Positions 58,315 to 64,000 of a stretch of DNA of 64,000 bases are shown one piece after another (position 1 is the stretch's first letter; each line of letters opens with the position of its first letter). This stretch comes from Micropterus salmoides (lineage: Eukaryota > Chordata > Actinopteri > Centrarchiformes > Centrarchidae). Both the position numbers and the translations under genes were made by a program. Below the pieces are notes generated by a model. The model did no database searches. It saw only the letters and a program-made list of their open reading frames with translations, and was not told the origin of the DNA. The stretch covers positions 4,027,429 through 4,091,428 of the forward strand of contig NW_024041373.1 of the NCBI RefSeq assembly GCF_014851395.1, written 5' to 3'.

Positions 58315-59990
58315 CAGTTCACACAGCGACCACTTCAGCTGCGCCAGCGTGAGCAGCGGCCGCTCACACCACCATCCGGTTGGGTGAAAGCACACAGAGG
58401 ACAATCGCTCAGATAAAACGCTCAGTACAGAGTGATTCAGCGAGAAGCGGGACACATGGGGAAGACCAGGAAGCCACAGTGCAGATGTCGTCAACAGACA
58501 TTCCACCGTGCAAGGCCACAGAGGAGGAGACGCCTCTTCTGGAGTGCGCCCTAATGCCGTTTGGGGGAGATTCACCAGCTGACACATAGGCCTGTAAAAC
58601 AGCCTCGCACAGCCAGTGAGACAGGCGCTGCGCTGACAGGGGAAGCCCCTTAGACCGTTCCCTGTAGTGCACAAACAGAACTATTTTGATAGTCAATTAA
58701 GCTATCGATTATTGAAACGAATAATCAACTATTATTACACAAAGCGTCTTGTTTAGCTATCATGTGCTAATTAACAGTCACAACCCAATTAAATAATGTT
58801 TAGTGACAGAGCAGTTTACACGCCAGTACTGCAACACAAACTGAAAAAAACAAACTGACACCATATACAAAGAAAGGAATAACGTCATGCATTACATTTG
58901 CTGAATTTACAGGGGGGTCAATATTAATAATTTTGTAGTAGACAGCGTTTCACTACGTTTATATATTTTCCTCTAACTCAACGACTCACAAAACTCTTAA
59001 GTTTTAAGGGAGTTTGGGGCAGATTAGCCGCCGCCTCACGCATAAACAGGAGAACTGTTTTCTCTTCCTTAGAAAGTATGAAATTGTCCGGTGTTGTCTA
59101 ATCTTGCGCACTGGGCAGCAACACATTCTCCAGCTGGGAACGTCGCCATGAGTGACGCATCGTTTCTGATTGTAAAGTCAATGTGAATGCGGCCGTTGTG
59201 TATCATAATTAAGTGCTACTCTCAGCGCCATTAACAATCAATCAAATTGACCAAGGGAAACTGTTTAGAAAACCTTACAGCTCATAACGTGAAGTAACAG
59301 GGCTTTAAAGTGAAGCTAGCTCGCTAACTAACTTACCGAGACGAGTCTTAATCATCCATGGAGCAACAACATTACGCGCCTCCTCTTCAGATGCTCTGGT
59401 GTTTCCAGTAGTATCAGACGCTGCAGTTAACAACCTTTAACCTTTTACCTTTAGTAAAGAGTGAAATGCTCTCACACTTTGGAGGTTTTCAGCTGCAGTG
59501 CTGATGTTGTGTTTTAGTAACTTTACTGTTCACTTCACTTTACTCCGTTAAGCTGACAGTGTTGTTAACGGCCCGATGATGTCATGAATGAAGTCTATGG
59601 GATTTGATTAGTAAATTAGAAATGAATATTCGATTTTGGTCGACTACGTCAATTAGTTGTTGTACCCCTACAAACAGGCGCTGCAACAGCGCCAGGCGGC
59701 AGTGCGCGCCACGTAGCAGGACAGCACACACTGGGCAGGAGGTAGGACTAACACCGTCCTGTCACCGACCCAAAGCGGGGGTACTCCGCTCTGATGGAGA
59801 GCAGATGAGTGTGTGCCCTCAGGAGTAGCCGCCTGGCCAAGCCCAGCAGCTGCGCCGAGCACACCTCGCCCTGGCGGTTTATGTAGGCTGCTGCAGCCTC
59901 GTTGTCGGTGATGGTTCCGCAGCAGAGGGGCGAAATATCGGACCACCTTCCACACCGTGAAAGCTCCAACACGTTTATGTGAGAGGCAGG
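58315..59990 (-). pseudogene. DIRS-like retroelement relic (RNase H + tyrosine recombinase)
   Basis: Minus-strand remains of a tyrosine-recombinase retrotransposon. About 59972-59749 reads like its RNase H: INVLEL, TDNEAAAAYINRQGE and LARRLLLRAHTHLLSIRA. After a large internal deletion, the C-terminal recombinase part follows. It begins about 59745-59678, continues at 58670 on the far side of a hAT insertion, and reads RSKGLPLSAQRLSHW, GIRAHSRRGVSSS (the catalytic Arg region) and MSVDDICTVASWSS. A frameshift follows directly. Most of the reverse transcriptase and the gag region are missing. It lies in the long intron of the channel gene and cannot be functional. The order RNase H then recombinase is as in DIRS elements. 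Confidence 0.75.
58679..59669. mobile_element. hAT-like element inserted in the DIRS relic
   Basis: An 8-bp duplication ACAAACAG lies at 58671-58678 and 59670-59677. The right end (reverse complement) reads AGGGGTACAACAACTAATTG. The left end AACTATTTTGATAGTCAATT resembles the same terminus lacking about the first 12 bases. It is 991 bp with no transposase frame. Removing it makes the recombinase frame of the DIRS relic continuous across the join. Confidence 0.8.
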
Positions 59991-61076
59991 TCCCGCCCCA
60001 GCCCATCACTTTATTGTCAACATGCGAAGAGGTCTGTCCACAATCGCTTTGTTGAACAGTGACAGATCCAGGTTGGGCCCCCGTGTTCTTGTTGTTAACT
60101 TTGGAGGTTTTAGGTTGTGCAGCCGTTCACCCATCTGTTCTTGGACCAGGAAACGAGCCATTTTGTGTCATATGTCCTTGTTAGTTTTTGTCTTATTTAG
60201 TCCACTGTATACTATTTTTTAGTCAAGTTTTAATTGAATAAAAGTCTGGGCATTTTAGCCTAGTTTTAGTCATTAACCATCATTTTAGTCTTTTCTAACT
60301 CATTAGTATAATTTTGATTAGCATTTCGGTCAATCTGCTCTAACCAAAACAGAGATTTGATTCGAAAGTTAGCTTTGTTCTCATTTTTATTGCAAAGGTG
60401 ACATTAACGTACCTCAATTCCCCGGTTGCCAGCATTCAAAGCACAGGAAGGTGAATGAACTGTTAAAGTTAAAATTTAGAGGGAGAAAATATGACCCGTA
60501 ATATTTTGTCTCCGCATTATACTGACAAAAAGAAAGAGAGATTTTATTAACGTTTTTATTTTATGAATTACATTTCAGACTCATAATTTTTCGTCAACAA
60601 TATTGCATGTTACGATAGTCACAGTCAGCGTTTCAGAACATTGTCGCCGTCTCATCATCGTCTCGTTTTCATCAACGGAAAAAAGGGCATCGACGAATAT
60701 AATATTCTGCTACTGGGGGAGGAGAAGGATCACGGGCACCAACATGCTCCGTCATGCAGGAGAGAGCCCCTCCCTGCGTTGCGAGCAAGTATCAAGTGCT
60801 ATATATACACTCATATGTGCATGTTTTTTTTTGTGGGTAAAACTACTGACTGGTTTTACCCATAAAAGTCTGTAGCAAGCAGTAGGCTATAAGGTATACG
60901 GTGAAACCTAAAAAAATAGATACCACAGATTCAACTGAATGAGCCCACATATGCAGTGATGATTGCTGGGTAATATGGAAATGAATGCCCCATCTTAAGT
61001 TTCTATTTGATCATGTGACAAGACGACAAGACTCCAGAAAGATTAAGAGTATAACTTCCTCTCTTTCAGTCTTCCT

Positions 61077-61080
<4 letters not shown>
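59991..61080. other. No gene; possible old DNA-transposon sequence
   Basis: The stretch 60180-60310 is rich in TTTTAGTC/CTAGTTTTAGTCA words and 60655-60690 in TCGTTTTCATCAACGG-type words, which look like subterminal repeats. No border could be set. Short frames at 60603-60875 are unsupported. Confidence 0.35.

Positions 61081-61137
<57 letters not shown>
61081..61137. repeat. (CA)n microsatellite
   Basis: Uninterrupted CA dinucleotide run of about 57 bases. Confidence 0.99.
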
Positions 61138-61140
<3 letters not shown>

Positions 61141-61539
61141 TCATTCATAGTTTCCCTTTGAAGAGTAACATATACTATGACATTTTACTGCTATCAACTG
61201 AATTTAACTGTGGGAACTGGACTACAATTTGAGCTTCGTGGGGGTCTATAGTATAACGAACGTTACCGGCAAGGATTAATAAATAAATAATAGCTTGAGC
61301 CTAGACAGACAGAGAGACAGAGACTTCATTGCTCATTACGTGGTCAACACTTTCTCTCACACACAGCAGCACACTACTTGCCCCAGATGTGTGTGATACT
61401 GCAACAAAGTTCAAGTTTCAAAAGCCTGAAATAAACCAGCAAAGACTACTTATAAAGAAGAGACCGCAAATCTGCCCTTTATGGTATCATATTAATTATT
61501 ATGAATCATGTTGTAATGATATTCATGCGTGCACTGTAA

Positions 61540-62870
61540 AAATTATCTAGGTGGTTCAACTTAAAAACTTAAGTTCAATTGCTGCCTAAAAAATGTGAGT
61601 AAACTCAACTTTAAGAAAAGCTTTATTTCAACCCATGATGTTACGTTATACAATTTGTTAATTAATGATAATTTGTTGTTTGAACTTAATACTGTGAGTT
61701 AAATCAACTATCTATATTACATTGTCCATTCAAGGAAACTTGCTTTCACTTGTCTAACAAACATACAATTCTACACCCCTTCAACTCACATTTTTAAGTT
61801 CAGATAACTCAACTTGAAAATTGCCTTTGTTTCAACTCATAAATTTAAGTTCATAAAGTGGATATAACTATAGTGTTCTAGTTGTCCCAATGTTAGTTAA
61901 ATGAACAAGTTTGAGTTATTCTAACTCATACTTTCAAGTTAAAGCAACTTAACCAAATTAATACTACTTTCCCTTTCAAGTTAAGGGATTTAAATTCCAA
62001 ATTTGTTTTAGTTTACATCTATAAAGGGCCTTGAAGACAGACCACAACAGCACCACTGTGCTATTATCTTCATTGACTTGTGACGGGGCAGGGTAGCTTG
62101 CTGGGGCGCCTGTGCACGCCGCAGTCAAAGTTCAAAATAGCAGCAGATGTCACCTCCTTTCTGAAAGGGCCTTAAGGCCGTTGTCTGGAACCCTTTCCAC
62201 CGGTGGCACTAGTCTTGTTTACCACAGATATTCTATTGATATTCTATATAGTCTATATTTTGGTTGGAATTTGAATATATGACTTATCTGCAGTGTATAA
62301 TTAGCAGGGGTGAGCAAGAGCACCAAATTTTCTGTATCTGTACTCAGAATTGGCGGGGCTTAATCTATAAGTGGGTGGTATTAACTGGAAGTTACTTAAG
62401 CCTGAAATTTCTATCAGAACTTGCTATATTTATTAGAAAACCTTTTACAGAACAGCCTCAGAATTGAGCTTCAGAGAATAGTAATTGATTTTTTTATATT
62501 CATATATTTATTCAGATATTGACACATTTTACTCTGATGATACTCATAGAAAGTATCTGTACCGCATACTCATTTTAACCAAGTACTTGCTAAACCCTAA
62601 TAATTAGTTGATTATGTATATGTTTTTCTCAAACTCAGAAGCACCTAGGCAATCCTCATACTCTCGCCTTTTTTTTCAACTGATAACTTACATACATAAG
62701 TTCAATCAATACGACAAAAGTGTCAAATAGTCAACACAATGAATTAATGCAAGTTTAACTTTCTAAAACTCATACAGTTGAGTTCAAAATCCAAAACTTG
62801 TCAGAGCTATTTGAGTTAAAAAGAAGAAGTAAGTTGACATGACTAAATGGGTCTATGATTCTTTTCATTG
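61540..62870. repeat. AACTTAAGTT-rich repeat, probable DNA transposon
   Basis: The left part (61540-61990) and right part (62640-62870) repeatedly carry CAACTTAAAAACTTAAGTTC, AACTCAACTT and TTGAGTTA-type words in both orientations. The left end reads GCACTGTAAAAATTATC and the right end (reverse complement) GCACACAATGAAAAG, weak inverted termini. The middle (about 62000-62640) is different and may be a nested insertion. Confidence 0.5.
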
Positions 62871-63784
62871 TGTGCAGCATAGTTCATTTGGAAAATGTGT
62901 TTATTTTAGCCTGTTTATCTTTTTAATGTAAAGAATAATTTCAATGAAAATACATATATGATGGTTGTTGGTAAATGAATTATTCACCCCCACAGATGCA
63001 GGATTTTACTGCTTCCATTAGAGCTTAGACCCTCCTTATGGAGCGTAACTAGAACCCTGCTGGTCTATATGGACTACAGCTGTGGACTATCAAATGTAAA
63101 ATCTGTAAAAATGACACATACAATAAATACAACATGTATAATTTTTAAATATTCACTTTTTAAAAATGAATGGAGACACAAACGTTAGTAGCCTACTGTA
63201 ATAATACTTTTACTTTATTCACTGTATTCACACAGATTACACAGAAAAGGAGTTGTCAGCAGTGACTGATTTGCATTATGCAAAACAGGAAAAAAAAATC
63301 TGAATGCATGGGTCATGTTCCATCACTATCAATATTTGTAAATCTAAATCACGCAAATTAGGATATGCCAATAGTAGCTGTGGCAAGCCCTGTAAGATCC
63401 ATGGGAGGAGTAGTTTCTTTCTGTGGATAATGTAAACTGTTTATATAACCGTGTGTGTGTTAGATCTCTCCCTGCTCCATAACAGCTGATTCAAACTTTC
63501 AACTCCTTATGAATCCTGAAGCTGCTTCTATCAGCTGTGTTGAAGCAGGGAGAGATGAAATCATGCAGGACAGAGAGAAACTTTCTCCAGGAGAGGGTTG
63601 GGAAACACTGTCATAGTAACGCTACAAAGTTCATTTCAACTAAGATGAATTCATACAGCCAGCAAAGTCTTTGTGTTGTGTGTGTTTAAGTGTGAAAAAC
63701 TTACACTGAACGGTCTAAACGATATAGATCTTTATTTTATCTTCTTTTGGACAATTTTTATTTTTTTTAACCTTTGTTTATTCA
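62871..63784. other. No gene recognised
   Basis: AT-rich sequence. The third exon of the channel gene is not seen here. Confidence 0.45.
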
Positions 63785-63953
63785 GGGGAGCTTCACTGAG
63801 AGGAAGCCTCTCTTTTTCACCTGGAAGCTGCCCAGTACAGCTTGGTCTGCTGGCCACTAAGTAGCTCCACTGCAGATTTTATCCTGCCGGTCTGGGGATT
63901 GAACTGGTGATCTCCAAGCTTGCTTCTCTAACCTTTGGGCCACCACTGCCCCA
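63785..63953 (-). mobile_element. tRNA-derived SINE of a different family
   Basis: On the minus strand the head reads GGGGCAGTGGTGGCCCAAAG with A-box-like TGGCCCAAAGGTTAG. B-box-like CAGTTCAATCCCC lies about 35 bases later, and a body ending in AGGCTTCCTCTCAGTGAAGC follows. Confidence 0.7.
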
Positions 63954-64000
63954 ATAATTAACCTAAGTGTAATAGTCAACATATTAAGACAAATGCAGAC

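Noticed and set aside
61081..61137. CRISPR-like or regulatory reading of the CA run and other tandem units
   Set aside because: It is a plain microsatellite, and no spaced palindromic repeat array of CRISPR type occurs anywhere in the window.

Overview
This window is vertebrate nuclear DNA, almost certainly from a ray-finned (probably percomorph) fish. There are no bacterial-style gene blocks. Coding signal is split into short exons with GT/AG borders, and most of the rest is the usual mixture of fish repeats: L2-, CR1/Rex- and I/Nimb-like LINEs, tRNA-headed SINEs, a DIRS-like retroelement, hAT- and TTAA-type DNA transposons, and a solo LTR. The species cannot be named from the sequence.

The only convincing host gene is a two-pore-domain potassium channel of the TRESK type (kcnk18-like). 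Exon 1 is at 50157-50385 and exon 2 at 51293-51439, both on the + strand. Exon 2 stops inside the first selectivity filter. The remaining exon is not seen before 64000, so intron 2 is longer than 12.5 kb or the rest of the gene is missing. Its introns hold an inverted-repeat element, a TTAA-type MITE, an L2-like LINE fragment, a DIRS relic and others.

Layout. 1-8 kb: L2 3' ends (one inside a 294-bp direct repeat), an integrase-like gene fragment, SINEs, an 0.8-kb repeat that recurs at 35 kb, and a decayed I/Nimb-like LINE interrupted by a SINE. 8.3-14.7 kb: the most interesting segment. A TTAA-bordered transposon end at 8349 is followed by a many-exon DDE transposase relative (Kolobok-like is my best guess). 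Convergent to it is a gene encoding a P2X7-type C-terminal (ballast) domain. 14.7-17.7 kb: a LINE with an inverted 5' part, a SINE and a solo LTR. A 500-N gap follows at 17756-18255, after which about 6.8 kb is repeated in direct orientation (18256-25024). A third, older and shorter copy (26203-27050) lacks the LTR and shows its empty target site. 27-38 kb: LINE fragments, SINEs with clear target-site duplications, and a degraded minus-strand copy of the SAMD3-like family. 39-41 kb: a complete 1.45-kb non-autonomous hAT with an 8-bp target duplication. 44-47 kb: a young L2-clade LINE with an open reverse-transcriptase frame. 50-64 kb: the channel gene and its repeat-filled intron.

Interpretation limits. 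The two 6.8-kb copies differ mostly by one-base indels, and the reading frame is better in one copy at some exons and in the other copy elsewhere. This looks like two noisy readings of one locus or two haplotypes rather than two old genes. Some frameshifts called here may therefore be sequencing errors. Family names for repeats are from memory of sequence features; no database search was possible.
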